Assembly (NCBI GenBank): GCA_964634325.1
Contig: CAZWJF010000006.1
Coordinates: forward strand, 62,001-126,000
Direction: 5' to 3'
Source of the DNA: JAJXWB01 sp964634325
Lineage (GTDB): Bacteria > Pseudomonadota > Alphaproteobacteria > Rhizobiales > Beijerinckiaceae
Length of the DNA stretch: 64,000 bases
This document shows positions 51,613-60,295 of the stretch, piece by piece. The notes beneath the pieces were generated by a model, which saw only the letters and a program-made list of their open reading frames with translations, ran no database searches and had not been told where the DNA came from. The position numbers were made by a program, and so were the translations under genes. Every line of letters begins with the position of its first letter. Position 1 is the stretch's first letter.

Positions 51613-52448
51613 TGGCGCGGCTCCGCGTCGACGATATTGAGCGCCATTCGCCATTCGTCGGCCTCGACGCGCAGGAAATGATTGCGCTCGCGAGCTTCGA
51701 GGAAGGGAACGCCGCGCCCCATCTTGGTGTCGCAGATGATGATGCGCGGCTGCTTGCCAGGATGATTGCGCGCCTTGTCGAAGGCGTCGACCAGGGCGTC
51801 GATGTCATTGCCGTCGACACGTTGCGCGAACCAGTTGAACGCGTCGAACTTCGGCTTCAGCGGCTCGAAATTGAGCTGCTGGGTCGATGGCCCATCGGCC
51901 TGCATGTTGTTGACGTCGACAATGCCGATCAGATTGTCGAGGCCGAAAGAGCCGGCCGACATGACGGCTTCCCAAGTCGACCCCTCGTCGAGTTCTCCGT
52001 CTGAAAAGAGATTGTAGACGAAGCTCGTCGACTTCTTGCGCTTGAGCCCGAGCGCCATGCCGACGGCGATGCCAAGTCCATGGCCCAGCGAGCCGCCGGT
52101 GATCTCCATGCCGGGCGTGCAGGCCGCCATGCCGGACATCGGCAGGCGGCTGTCGTCGCCGCCGTAGCTTTCGATCTCGTCCTCAGGAATGACGCCAGCC
52201 TCGATCAGGGCGGCGTACAGCGCAATCGCGTAGTGGCCGACCGACAAGAGAAAGCGGTCGCGCCCCTCCCATTCCGGCTCCTCCGGACGGGAGGCGAGAG
52301 CATGGAAATAGGAGACGGCGAGCACGTCGGCGATGCCGAGCGCCTGCGCGATATAACCCTGCCCCTGCACTTCGCCCATGCGCAGCGCATGACGGCGGAT
52401 GCGCCGGGCGCGTTCGCGCAGGCTGACGTTGTGACCCGGCTTCGTCAT
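51609..52448 (-). CDS. Transketolase N-terminal subunit (split enzyme)
   Basis: A 279-residue thiamine-diphosphate-binding half of transketolase. The ThDP motif begins at SDGELDEGSTWEA and ends with DVNN; LSVGHYAIALYAALIEAG and GGSLGHGLGIAVGMALG carry the expected cofactor contacts. It forms the full enzyme with the following gene, transferring a two-carbon ketol unit between sugars. ATG 52448 was chosen over a longer frame running into the SDR gene. It follows the SDR stop by 17 bases. Confidence 0.92.
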   Translation of the reverse strand: MTKPGHNVSLRERARRIRRHALRMGEVQGQGYIAQALGIADVLAVSYFHALASRPEEPEWEGRDRFLLSVGHYAIALYAALIEAGVIPEDEIESYGGDDSRLPMSGMAACTPGMEITGGSLGHGLGIAVGMALGLKRKKSTSFVYNLFSDGELDEGSTWEAVMSAGSFGLDNLIGIVDVNNMQADGPSTQQLNFEPLKPKFDAFNWFAQRVDGNDIDALVDAFDKARNHPGKQPRIIICDTKMGRGVPFLEARERNHFLRVEADEWRMALNIVDAEPRQ

Positions 52449-52465
52449 CGTTTCAAACCCGTCGA

Positions 52466-53215
52466 TCAATGGATCAGCATGCCGCCGTTGACGTCCAGCG
52501 TCGCGCCGGTGACGTAGGACGACAAGTCGGAAGCGAGAAACAGGCACGCCTTCGCCACGTCTTCGGCCTCGCCGAGACGGTTCAGCGGGATGCCCTTGAG
52601 GATGTCCGCTTTCATCTCATCGGACAACTTGCCTGCGGTGATGTCGGTTTGTATCAGACCCGGCGTCACACAGTTGACGCGCACGCCGACTGGCCCGAAT
52701 TCGCGGGCCATGGCGCGGGCGAGACCGAGAACGCCGCCCTTCGAGGCGCTGTAGTGCGGGCCGCCGAAAATGCCGCCGCCGCGCTGCGCGGACACCGAGG
52801 AAATGCACACGATAGCGCCCGAACGCTGCTCGATCATGGCAGGCAGCGCAGCCTGGCTCATGTAGAGCGTTCCGCGCAGATTGACGTCGGTCACTCGCTC
52901 GTAATCGGCGGGCGAAATCTCCAGCGTCTTGATCGGCTGGGAGACGCCGGCGTTGTTCACCAGGACGTCGACGCGGCCGTAGCGCGCGAGGATCGCCGCG
53001 ATCGCATCCTCGCAGGCCGCCTTGTCGGTCACGTCGCAGGCAAGGCCCATATGGCCCGCGCCAATTCCGGCGGCTGCGGCTCTTGACGCGTCCGCGTCGA
53101 GGTCGAGCACCGCCACATGTGCGCCTTGCGCGGCGAAGGCGCGAGCAGCCGCGAGGCCCAGGCCGCGTTGCGACGCGGCCCCGGTGACGACGCATATCTT
53201 CCCCGTCATCAACAT
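52466..53215 (-). CDS. Short-chain dehydrogenase/reductase (SDR), first gene of transketolase operon
   Basis: A 249-residue classical SDR. The motif TGAASQRGLGLAAARAF starts at about residue 9, with LDLDAD after strand two suggesting NAD preference. NNAGVSQP near residue 85, catalytic Ser, and HYSASKGG (Tyr, Lys) follow. Likely a polyol, sugar or sugar-acid dehydrogenase, going by its partners (split transketolase and beta-hydroxyacid dehydrogenase). ATG 53215 has a GGGAGAAGCCC site. The longer frame upstream overlaps the divergent lysR gene and is discounted. Confidence 0.89.
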   Translation of the reverse strand: MLMTGKICVVTGAASQRGLGLAAARAFAAQGAHVAVLDLDADASRAAAAGIGAGHMGLACDVTDKAACEDAIAAILARYGRVDVLVNNAGVSQPIKTLEISPADYERVTDVNLRGTLYMSQAALPAMIEQRSGAIVCISSVSAQRGGGIFGGPHYSASKGGVLGLARAMAREFGPVGVRVNCVTPGLIQTDITAGKLSDEMKADILKGIPLNRLGEAEDVAKACLFLASDLSSYVTGATLDVNGGMLIH

Positions 53216-53283
53216 GGGCTTCTCCCGAACCACCATTCTTCTTGTCCGCAGCGCGAGCGCCGCGCCAAAAATGAATCCGTTGC

Positions 53284-53314
53284 GACGGCGAGACAAACGA
53301 ATAAACTCGCCGTC
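53284..53314. promoter_or_regulatory. Inverted repeat GACGGCGAG-N13-CTCGCCGTC, LysR operator candidate
   Basis: Perfect nine-base arms with a 13-base AT-rich spacer lie in the 129-base divergent gap between the SDR operon and lysR. A second short palindrome ATGAATTCAT is at 53323-53332. The layout suits a LysR-type recognition site controlling the SDR-transketolase operon and lysR itself. Confidence 0.55.
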
Positions 53315-53344
53315 AGGATGAAATGAATTCATCGAAACGACATC

Positions 53345-54241
53345 ATGCGAAAACTGCCATCGCTCAAGGCCGTACAGGCGTTCGAGGCCGCCGCGCGCCT
53401 TACATCGTTCGTCGCGGCCGCGGACGAACTGGCCGTGACGCCCTCGGCGATCAGCCATCGCATCCGCGCGCTCGAACACGAAATCGGACTGGCGCTGTTC
53501 CATCGGACGCACCGCGCCGTGCAACTGACCGATGCCGGTCGTCGCTACGCCGAACAGATCGGCGAGGCGTTCGCTATTATCGAGGCCGCCACCCGCGTCG
53601 TCGACAAGACCGCGAAATCCGACATCCTCACCATCCACTCCGCGCCGAGTTTCGCAACCCAATGGCTCATGCCGCGTCTGGCCCGGTTCAGCGTGCTGCA
53701 CACGGATATGGATATTCGTCTCAATGCGTCGGCCGATCCGGTCAACCTGGCTGCGGGCGAGGCCGATTTCGACATTCGTTACGGCGCGGTTCTACCAGCG
53801 TCCAATGTGGTCGCCGCGCCTTTCCCCGAGGAGACGTTCATCGTCGCCTGCGCGCCGCAGTTGAACCGGGGAAGACGCGCTGTCCGCAAAGCGCAGGATC
53901 TGAAGCGCCACACGCTCATTTATTCCGAGGTCAATCTCGTGACCTGGCGCGATTGGCTCGATGCTCGCGGACTTTCGAGCGTGGAGACAGTGCGGGGTCC
54001 GCGCTTCGACCGCACTTTCATGTCGATCAGCGCTGCGGTGGACGGCGCAGGGGTGGCGCTCGAAAGCCGCCTGATGCTTCAGCGCGAACTGGACGCCGGG
54101 CGGCTCGTCGCGCCGCTGGGAACGGACGGGCCGCGCCTGATATGCCACAATCTCCTGTACCTCAGGTCGAAGGCCAATCTCGCGAAAATCCGGACCTTTC
54201 GCGACTGGCTGTTTTCAGAGCTTGCGCAATGCGAGACCTGA
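53345..54241 (+). CDS. LysR-family transcriptional regulator (GcvA-like)
   Basis: A 298-residue LysR regulator. The N-terminal winged helix-turn-helix reads LKAVQAFEAAARLTSFVAAADELAVTPSAISHRIRALE (residues about 7-44), and the C-terminal substrate-binding domain follows, with PSFATQWLMPRLARF typical of the GcvA group. It is divergent from the SDR-transketolase operon and probably activates it in response to its sugar or hydroxyacid substrate. It is also 28 bases upstream of the ATP-grasp gene, so read-through to that cassette is possible. Confidence 0.92.
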   Translation: MRKLPSLKAVQAFEAAARLTSFVAAADELAVTPSAISHRIRALEHEIGLALFHRTHRAVQLTDAGRRYAEQIGEAFAIIEAATRVVDKTAKSDILTIHSAPSFATQWLMPRLARFSVLHTDMDIRLNASADPVNLAAGEADFDIRYGAVLPASNVVAAPFPEETFIVACAPQLNRGRRAVRKAQDLKRHTLIYSEVNLVTWRDWLDARGLSSVETVRGPRFDRTFMSISAAVDGAGVALESRLMLQRELDAGRLVAPLGTDGPRLICHNLLYLRSKANLAKIRTFRDWLFSELAQCET

Positions 54242-54269
54242 TTGCATGACGAACGGAAGCGAGCGTCCG

Positions 54270-55406
54270 ATGAATGTGCTGATTGTCGACGCGGATGCGC
54301 CAGAAGCGTTCATCGTCGCTCGCTGTCTGGCGGCGAGCGGCGCGGTCGCGCTCTATGGCGTCGGCGAGGCGATCGGACCTGTCCAGAAGTACGGCGGAAG
54401 CTTTAAAGCCGTGCGCGACGTCGGCGTCACCGGCGAGAGCGAAGCGTGGCTAAGCGCCGTTCAGGACGCCATCGAAGGCTGGCGCATCGACGTGCTGCTG
54501 CCTATCAGCGTCCGCGGCCTCAGGCGGCTTGCCGAATGCAAAGCCCGCGGCGCGCTCGCACAGGTCGCCGCGCCTCCATCGCCGCCTGCGTTGGCGATCG
54601 AGGCGGTCGCGGACAAATGGCGTTTCGGAGAATTCCTGCGCGCGCAGGGGTTGCCGCACCCGGAGAGCTTCTTGCCCGGGCGCGACGGTCCGTCGGTCCT
54701 GAGCGCATTGCGCCCGCCGCTGCTGATAAAGCCCGCGCGGTCGCGGGGCGGCGTCGGCATCGAACGGAGCCTTGACGCGACGCAAGCTGCAGCGCGCCTG
54801 GCGGAACGCGACGATGCGGTCGACGCTGTCGTTCAGAGCGAAATCGTCGGCGCCGATTACGGTGTGAACGTTTTGTGCCGGGATGGGATCGTTCTGGCCG
54901 CGACGGTTCAAAAGACCATCAAGTCGTCGTCAGCGCCATTCGAATTCGCCCTGGGCGTCGAATTCGTCGACGAACCCGAGTTGTTGCAGATCGCCGCGAA
55001 GCTCATCGGCGCGCTACGGTGGTCGGGCGTGGCCAATATGGACGTCCGTCGCGAGGCGACCACGGGCCGGTTCTTGATCCTGGAATTCAACGCAAGATAT
55101 TGGGGCAGTCTTCTCGGCTCCCTGTCAGCCGGCGTGAACTTCCCGCTGCTCGCCTGCCGGCTGGCGCTCGACGAGCGTGTCGAAGCTACGCAAGCGCACA
55201 ATGTGCGCTATTTTCGAGGTCCAGGACCGGTCGTCGCAGCGCTCACGGGAGGCGGCGACATGCGCATTCGCATAGGAGAAACAGACTGGCGCTACTATCG
55301 TGGCGACTGGCGCGGCGTGAGCGTCTGGCTTGCGGTATCGTTGTGGCGATCCATCGTCGGCCTTTTTGGGCGGAACATGAGTTCCCCGCGGGAGTTGTCG
55401 CCGTGA
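54270..55406 (+). CDS. ATP-grasp ligase
   Basis: A 378-residue ATP-grasp-fold protein. An N-terminal Rossmann-like preATP-grasp part (MNVLIVDADAPEAFIVARC, residues about 1-110) precedes the ATP-grasp domain. In that domain LLIKPARSRGGVGIER is the ATP-binding Lys/glycine loop and LEFNARYWGSLLGSL the Mg-binding EFNxR motif. Such enzymes join a carboxylate to an amine, thiol or hydroxyl through an acyl-phosphate. ATG 54270 begins the conserved MNVLIVD; ATGs at 54246 and 54222 are less likely, and the latter is inside lysR. A membrane-like C-terminal stretch (GVSVWLAVSLWRSIVGLFG) may give membrane contact. Substrate unknown. Confidence 0.83.
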   Translation: MNVLIVDADAPEAFIVARCLAASGAVALYGVGEAIGPVQKYGGSFKAVRDVGVTGESEAWLSAVQDAIEGWRIDVLLPISVRGLRRLAECKARGALAQVAAPPSPPALAIEAVADKWRFGEFLRAQGLPHPESFLPGRDGPSVLSALRPPLLIKPARSRGGVGIERSLDATQAAARLAERDDAVDAVVQSEIVGADYGVNVLCRDGIVLAATVQKTIKSSSAPFEFALGVEFVDEPELLQIAAKLIGALRWSGVANMDVRREATTGRFLILEFNARYWGSLLGSLSAGVNFPLLACRLALDERVEATQAHNVRYFRGPGPVVAALTGGGDMRIRIGETDWRYYRGDWRGVSVWLAVSLWRSIVGLFGRNMSSPRELSP

Positions 55407-55458
55407 GATGCTGCAATTGGAACAAAGCGGCCGACGTTGCTGCCGCAGACGGAGATCG

Positions 55459-56862
55459 ATGAGCCAAGCGAGATTGCGCCCGACCGCCAGACAAGAATGG
55501 GTTGTTCGTCTGTGCCGTCGCTACCGGCCGAGCGACATGCGACTGCGATTCTGGACGCTCGCCAACGCCATCCGCCTGTGGCCGCCGCTGGACGAGAGCC
55601 GCCTCGCGTCGGCCTATCGCGCCGTGCTCGACGCCAATCCTACACTGCGGTCTTCGTTTTTCGAGAGAGACGGCGGCATCGAGGTGCGATTGCTCCCGAG
55701 CGAGAGCTTCGCTGTCGAGCAAATCGATGCGATGCGATGGACGGCCGAGCACACCAGGGCTGCTGCGAGCGCGATCGCCTACGATCTCGCCGATCCTGAA
55801 AATGGTCCTCTGGTCTCGCTGACGCATTATCGTGAACGGGACGCTTCAGTGCTGCTGCTGCGGTTCAATCACGCGATCGTCGACGGCACGGCCGTGTTGC
55901 TGATGATCCATCAACTGATCGCCGCCTATCTTTCCGGACAGGCGCCGAACGCCGCGAGGACCGGAAATTTCCGTGAATTCGCCGAATGGCAGAGCGCTTT
56001 CGTCAACAGCGACGCCGGAGCCCGGCAATTCGCCTATTGGAAACGCCAGCTCGCAGGCCTGCCGCCGCCGTTGCCGCTGCCCTACGATCGTCCATACGAC
56101 AAGTCGTTTACCGACGGACGATTTGTCTCGCGTGCGATAGAGCCGCAAATCGCGCGCGCCGTCCGCGCGTCTGCGCGTCGGTTCGGAACGCCGCTCTTTC
56201 GAATCCTGTGGGCTGGATTCAATATTGCGCTGACCGCGATGACGGGCGTCGACGACGCGCCGATCGCCTGCTCGATCGTGAACCGCACGCGGCGCGCTTT
56301 CCGCGAGACGATCGGGTGGCTGGCCAATGGCGTCAGTCTGCGATGCGACATTCGTCCCGAGGACAGCGTGCGATCCTATTGTCTGCGCGTGTCGACGATG
56401 ATCGACGAGGCTCTGGCGAATCAGGACTATCCTCGCAACCTGATCGACGATTCCGTTCGCGCGGAATTTCCGGATATGCCAAGCGCGCTCGACCAGATCG
56501 GTTTCGCGGTCAGCATGCCCCTGTGGGAGGACGAACTCGGCGTCAATCCGCTGATGGCGCAGTCGGCCGGACGGTGGGGCGATTTCGCATTCGAGATGTT
56601 GAATCTGGATCTGCGCGAGTGCGTGCGCGACCTGACTGTCACGGTCCTGGACGTTCCCGATCCGGCGGGCGAACCGGCTATGTCGATAGCGCTCAATTAT
56701 CGCGCCGACGCGTTCGACGAATCGACGATCGAACGCGTCGGCGCATTGTATGAGCGCGGCCTCCTTCTGATGACCGACGCCGACGATCGACCAGTCAGCG
56801 GGATTGTTCAGCAATTGCGCGATGAATTCAGCGATCTGAGGCCGGGCCGCCATGCGCGCTGA
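55459..56862 (+). CDS. Stand-alone NRPS-type condensation-domain protein
   Basis: A 467-residue protein of the condensation/acyltransferase (chloramphenicol-acetyltransferase-like) superfamily. The signature is RFNHAIVDGTAVLL: the second His (138), Asp 142 and Gly 143 of HHxxxDG are kept, while the first His is Asn 137. The C-terminal half is condensation-like. No adenylation or carrier-protein domain is attached, so it must act on free or CoA- or carrier-bound acyl groups in trans. ATG 55459 follows GGAG; another in-frame ATG at 55408 would add 17 basic, Cys-rich residues. Gene lies 52 bases after the ATP-grasp gene and overlaps the next by 11. Confidence 0.8.
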   Translation: MSQARLRPTARQEWVVRLCRRYRPSDMRLRFWTLANAIRLWPPLDESRLASAYRAVLDANPTLRSSFFERDGGIEVRLLPSESFAVEQIDAMRWTAEHTRAAASAIAYDLADPENGPLVSLTHYRERDASVLLLRFNHAIVDGTAVLLMIHQLIAAYLSGQAPNAARTGNFREFAEWQSAFVNSDAGARQFAYWKRQLAGLPPPLPLPYDRPYDKSFTDGRFVSRAIEPQIARAVRASARRFGTPLFRILWAGFNIALTAMTGVDDAPIACSIVNRTRRAFRETIGWLANGVSLRCDIRPEDSVRSYCLRVSTMIDEALANQDYPRNLIDDSVRAEFPDMPSALDQIGFAVSMPLWEDELGVNPLMAQSAGRWGDFAFEMLNLDLRECVRDLTVTVLDVPDPAGEPAMSIALNYRADAFDESTIERVGALYERGLLLMTDADDRPVSGIVQQLRDEFSDLRPGRHAR

Positions 56863-58066
56863 GACGAAATCCGGCGTCGGGGAGGCCGGCGGCGCATGGC
56901 GCGCGAAATTGATCGTCCCCCAGACCGGGTGGGCCGCGCCGGAATTCCACGAGAGCGTGGACAGATTGGTCGAAGCGGTAAGATCGGAATCGTCGCGCGC
57001 GTTCATTTCGAACGTGACGACGACCATCGCGCGGCTCGATGTCGGCCCAGTCTGCGTGCCGATCATGGTGAACGACGCGGAGTTCGACAATGCGTTGAAC
57101 GGCTCGGAATACGCTGGCCTGACCGTATCGATCCGGCAGGAGCTCGAGAACGCGCCGCCTGGATGGCGTCGTGCGCTCGTGCGCCTCCTTCTGGCGGTGG
57201 GCGCGCCTGTGCTGCGGCTTTTCGCGATCGACCGCATGGTGCGCCTCTATCCCGGACTGTTCGATTTCGAACCGCCGCCGGATGCGTCGACCGATTTCGT
57301 GAAAGCGGCGACTGCGGCCGCGATCGCGCGCTATCCGACGCATACACTTAAATTAACGCCGCTCAGTTCGGTTCTCGAGGCGGGAACGCTCAAGGCGCTG
57401 ACAGAAGCGGGCTATCTGATCCGGGTCGCCCGGCCTTCCTACATCCTTCGTGCGGGATCGCGCATCAATCCCAACGTGTCGTACAGCGCCAACAAGTATC
57501 GCCGGACTTCGGGCCATCTCCTCGAGCATCTTGTTTCCGGCGACGATGCCGCTTTCGCCCGGATCGCCGAACTCTACGCCGCGATCAACCTGCGTCCGGA
57601 TCGCGCCGACAATCCTGCCGTTACTGCGGCGGGCTTTCGCGAAATGCACCGCGCCGGGCTAATCCGCGTATGCGTGGCCCGCGAGATCGCCAGTGGCGCA
57701 ATCAACGCGTGCTGCATCTACGTCGCGCGCGACGGCGTCGCGTCCCTTCGATTCGTCGCCTATGATCCCAACGATCCCATGGGACACGACCACTATGTCG
57801 GAATCACCAGCACGCTGATCCTCGAGGCGCTGCGAAACGGATGGGCGGTCAGACTCGGATACGGCGGGGGCCGCGCGAAGCGGAATCGCGGCGCCGAAGG
57901 GCAGATCGACTACAGCGCATACTATGTCGACCATCTTCCCTGGCCGCGCCGAATAGCCTGGCGGATCCTGAACGCGGTCTTCAATCGCCAGGGGGAGCCG
58001 ATCATGCGCGCGATGCTCGAGGCCGACCGCGCACGCGCACGGGGGACCAGCGCGTCAGACGCGTGA
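56852..58066 (+). CDS. GNAT-like acyltransferase, uncharacterised
   Basis: A 404-residue protein I cannot place in a named family. The C-terminal half (residues about 180-380) has the layout of a GNAT/FemAB-type acyltransferase: INACCIYVARDGVASLRFVA as strands and YVGITSTLILEALRNGWAVRLGYGGG as the helix-turn before the final strands. The N-terminal half is mixed alpha/beta with a hydrophobic stretch (RALVRLLLAVGAPVLRLFA). Start ATG overlaps the condensation-domain gene by 11 bases, indicating one operon. Acyl transfer to the product of that cassette is an inference. Confidence 0.7.
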   Translation: MRAETKSGVGEAGGAWRAKLIVPQTGWAAPEFHESVDRLVEAVRSESSRAFISNVTTTIARLDVGPVCVPIMVNDAEFDNALNGSEYAGLTVSIRQELENAPPGWRRALVRLLLAVGAPVLRLFAIDRMVRLYPGLFDFEPPPDASTDFVKAATAAAIARYPTHTLKLTPLSSVLEAGTLKALTEAGYLIRVARPSYILRAGSRINPNVSYSANKYRRTSGHLLEHLVSGDDAAFARIAELYAAINLRPDRADNPAVTAAGFREMHRAGLIRVCVAREIASGAINACCIYVARDGVASLRFVAYDPNDPMGHDHYVGITSTLILEALRNGWAVRLGYGGGRAKRNRGAEGQIDYSAYYVDHLPWPRRIAWRILNAVFNRQGEPIMRAMLEADRARARGTSASDA

Positions 58067-58117
58067 GGCCTGCATTCTCGAGTCACGCATGGCGGCCCGA
58101 AATCGTTCGCACGTCGT

Positions 58118-59164
58118 TCAAACGACTCGCACGCGCGCGGCTCCAGGCATTACGCGCCCGATGACACGCGCGAACGCATAACCCTCCGAGACGATCGACG
58201 CGGCGATCTCAACCGCGCGTTCGGGAGCGCAGGCGACGAGCAAGCCGCCTGAAGTCTGGGGGTCCGTCAGCAAATGGCGCCGCCATTCCGGCCAGTCCGC
58301 CGGCAAAACGACATTGTCGCCGTAATTCGTCCAATTGCGGTGCGAGGCGCCGGTCACGCAGCCTTTCTGAACGAGCGCATCGGCGTCTGCGAGAAAAGGA
58401 AGGTTTGCCCAATCGATCTCGATCGACGCGCCGGAACCCTGCGCCATCTCCAGCGCATGCCCCAGCAAACCGAAGCCGGTGACATCGGTCATGGCGTGAA
58501 CGTCTGCGTCGCGCGCGAGCGTCGCGCCGATCTTGTTCAGCTTGGTCATCGAGCTGACCATTTCGGCGTAATTGTCGCCGGTCAGCAAGTTCTTCTTGAC
58601 CGCCGACGAATAGACGCCGACGCCGAGCGCCTTGGTGAGTATGAGCGCATCGCCGGGTCGCGCTTCGCTGTTGCGGCGAATGTTCTGCTCCTTGCACACG
58701 CCGATTACGGCCAGGCCGTACACCGGCTCCGGGCAGTCGATCGAGTGGCCGCCTGCGACCGGGATGCCTGCTTCCGCGCAGATCGCGCGCCCGCCTTCGA
58801 GAATCTTGCGCACCATGTCGGGCGCGATCTTGTCGACGGGCATGCCAAGAATGGCGAGCGCCATGATCGGCGTTCCCCCCATGGCGTAGACGTCGGAAAT
58901 GGCGTTCGTCGCCGCAATGCGTCCGAAGTCGAAGGGATCGTCGACCATCGGCATGAAGAAGTCGGTGGTGGCGACGATGCAATTTCCGTCGTCGAGCTTC
59001 CAGACGGCGGCGTCGTCGCCGGTCTCGGTGCCGACGAGCAGATTGGCGTAGGGGCTGACAGCGGGCTGGCCTGCCATCAGTTCGCGCAGCACCGCCGGCG
59101 CGAGCTTGCATCCGCAGCCGCCGCCATGCGCAAGGCTGGTGAGGCGAACGATCGGCGCGTTCAT
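58118..59164 (-). CDS. selD: Selenophosphate synthetase SelD
   Basis: A 348-residue selenide, water dikinase making selenophosphate from selenide and ATP. The catalytic Cys 17 and Lys 20 (HGGGCGCK) are exactly where they are in the E. coli enzyme; it uses Cys, not selenocysteine. Further motifs: STTDFFMP equivalent TTDFFMPMVDDPFDFG, AMGGTPIMALAILG, and GGHSIDCPEPVYGLA. Product is needed to charge tRNA-Sec for the formate dehydrogenase across the divergent region. ATG 59164 follows GAGGAGGAAAG. It is the third gene of a tlpA-transglutaminase-selD operon; selA and selB are not in the window. Confidence 0.97.
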   Translation of the reverse strand: MNAPIVRLTSLAHGGGCGCKLAPAVLRELMAGQPAVSPYANLLVGTETGDDAAVWKLDDGNCIVATTDFFMPMVDDPFDFGRIAATNAISDVYAMGGTPIMALAILGMPVDKIAPDMVRKILEGGRAICAEAGIPVAGGHSIDCPEPVYGLAVIGVCKEQNIRRNSEARPGDALILTKALGVGVYSSAVKKNLLTGDNYAEMVSSMTKLNKIGATLARDADVHAMTDVTGFGLLGHALEMAQGSGASIEIDWANLPFLADADALVQKGCVTGASHRNWTNYGDNVVLPADWPEWRRHLLTDPQTSGGLLVACAPERAVEIAASIVSEGYAFARVIGRVMPGAARVRVV

Positions 59165-59191
59165 CGGGCTTTCCTCCTCTCGTCGGCCCCG

Positions 59192-60295
59192 TCAGGCGGA
59201 CGTCGTCTCTTTGGTCTTGATTGTGTAGCGGAAATTGTCGGGGTCGAGCGGGTCGAGCCGCGCGCCGCCGGTTTCGGCTTCCGGATACATCAGGAATCCG
59301 ACCTTGCCGACTTTCGAGCCGGGAAGCGCGACGTCGTGCGCGCAATTGTATGCAAGCCAGTTCGTCTCCCATGCGCCGAACAATGTCTTGCGCGCTGCGA
59401 CGACTTTTGAATCGCTGGATTGCAGATTCCCCGGAGGCTCTTCGAGCATCACCTTGCGGACGTCGGCGGGATCCATCGGAACCCAGCCGTAGCCGTCCAG
59501 ATAAACTTCCGCGCGGCAATGCTGCGCCTTTGTGATCGTCTCGGAATTGGCTCCGAGGCTCTTGTAGCCGAAGCGCGAGGGCGCGATCCGCAACCCGTAG
59601 ACGTCGCGGGCCGGCACGCCGGCGGCGCGGGCAAGTCCGACAAACAGCGCGTTGAGATCGGCGCACTTGCCGCCGAGGTCGCCGGACTTCAGCATTCCGG
59701 CTACGTCGCCGCTGCCGCAGCCGCGCGTCGTCGCGCGGCGGTAGGAATTGTCGACGACCCATTCGTAGATCGCGCGCGTCTTGTCGAGATCGCTTCTGGC
59801 GCCGGCGACGATCTTGTCGGCGGTCGCTTTCACGATCCCGTCGGTGGGAACGAGATCGGTCGCCGCCAGAAATCGTTTGTGCTCGGCGGCGGTCAGCGGC
59901 GCGGCCTTGCCGGGTCTGCCGAGATCGACTGCGCGATCGCGCGTCGCCACACGGCTGACCACTTCGACGTAGGGCTGCTCGCGCGGCGATCGCCATTCGA
60001 TGCGTAATAGACCGGCGGCGTAACGGCCGTCCTTGAATACCGTCGCTTCGCCGTTGGTGCGCCAATCCGCGCCTTTGGACTGGAACCAGGCCGGCGCATC
60101 GAACGAGGCGAGCGGAATCCACGCCTGCGAGGCGCCTTTCGGCGATAGAATATCTAAGCGCGTCGTCACGTCGAATGTGCGCCAGCCGCCAGGCGTCGGC
60201 GCGAAGGCCGCATCGGCGCACGCCGTCCGCGGAACGAGCGAAGCGGCGCCGGCTGCAAGGCCTGTCGCCATGAAATGTCGCCTGTCGAATTTCAT
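59192..60295 (-). CDS. Exported transglutaminase-like protein
   Basis: A 367-residue protein with a probable Tat signal (DRRHFMATG, residues 4-12) and cleavage near residue 28. A transglutaminase-like core has the triad Cys 211 (GGKCADLNALF), His 259 (QHCRAEVYL) and Asp 275 (GWVPMDPADVR). Proteins of this fold act as proteases or amidases more often than as cross-linkers. The ATG overlaps the upstream tlpA stop by four bases, and selD follows 28 bases after its stop. A role in assembling or protecting an exported selenoprotein or its thiols is speculation from context. Confidence 0.83.
   Translation of the reverse strand: MKFDRRHFMATGLAAGAASLVPRTACADAAFAPTPGGWRTFDVTTRLDILSPKGASQAWIPLASFDAPAWFQSKGADWRTNGEATVFKDGRYAAGLLRIEWRSPREQPYVEVVSRVATRDRAVDLGRPGKAAPLTAAEHKRFLAATDLVPTDGIVKATADKIVAGARSDLDKTRAIYEWVVDNSYRRATTRGCGSGDVAGMLKSGDLGGKCADLNALFVGLARAAGVPARDVYGLRIAPSRFGYKSLGANSETITKAQHCRAEVYLDGYGWVPMDPADVRKVMLEEPPGNLQSSDSKVVAARKTLFGAWETNWLAYNCAHDVALPGSKVGKVGFLMYPEAETGGARLDPLDPDNFRYTIKTKETTSA

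Noticed and set aside
54270..58066. Interpretation as a fragment of a large NRPS cluster
   Set aside because: No adenylation, carrier or thioesterase domain is present on either side; flanking genes are a LysR regulator and selD.
58113..58126. GTCGTT-CA-AACGAC hairpin as a terminator between the GNAT-like gene and selD
   Set aside because: It overlaps the selD stop region, has a tiny loop and no T-run; too weak to list as a feature.
58209..60221. Minus-strand frame of about 670 codons across selD and the transglutaminase gene
   Set aside because: It runs in another frame over two genes with well-preserved motifs, and its translation is Arg-rich and featureless.
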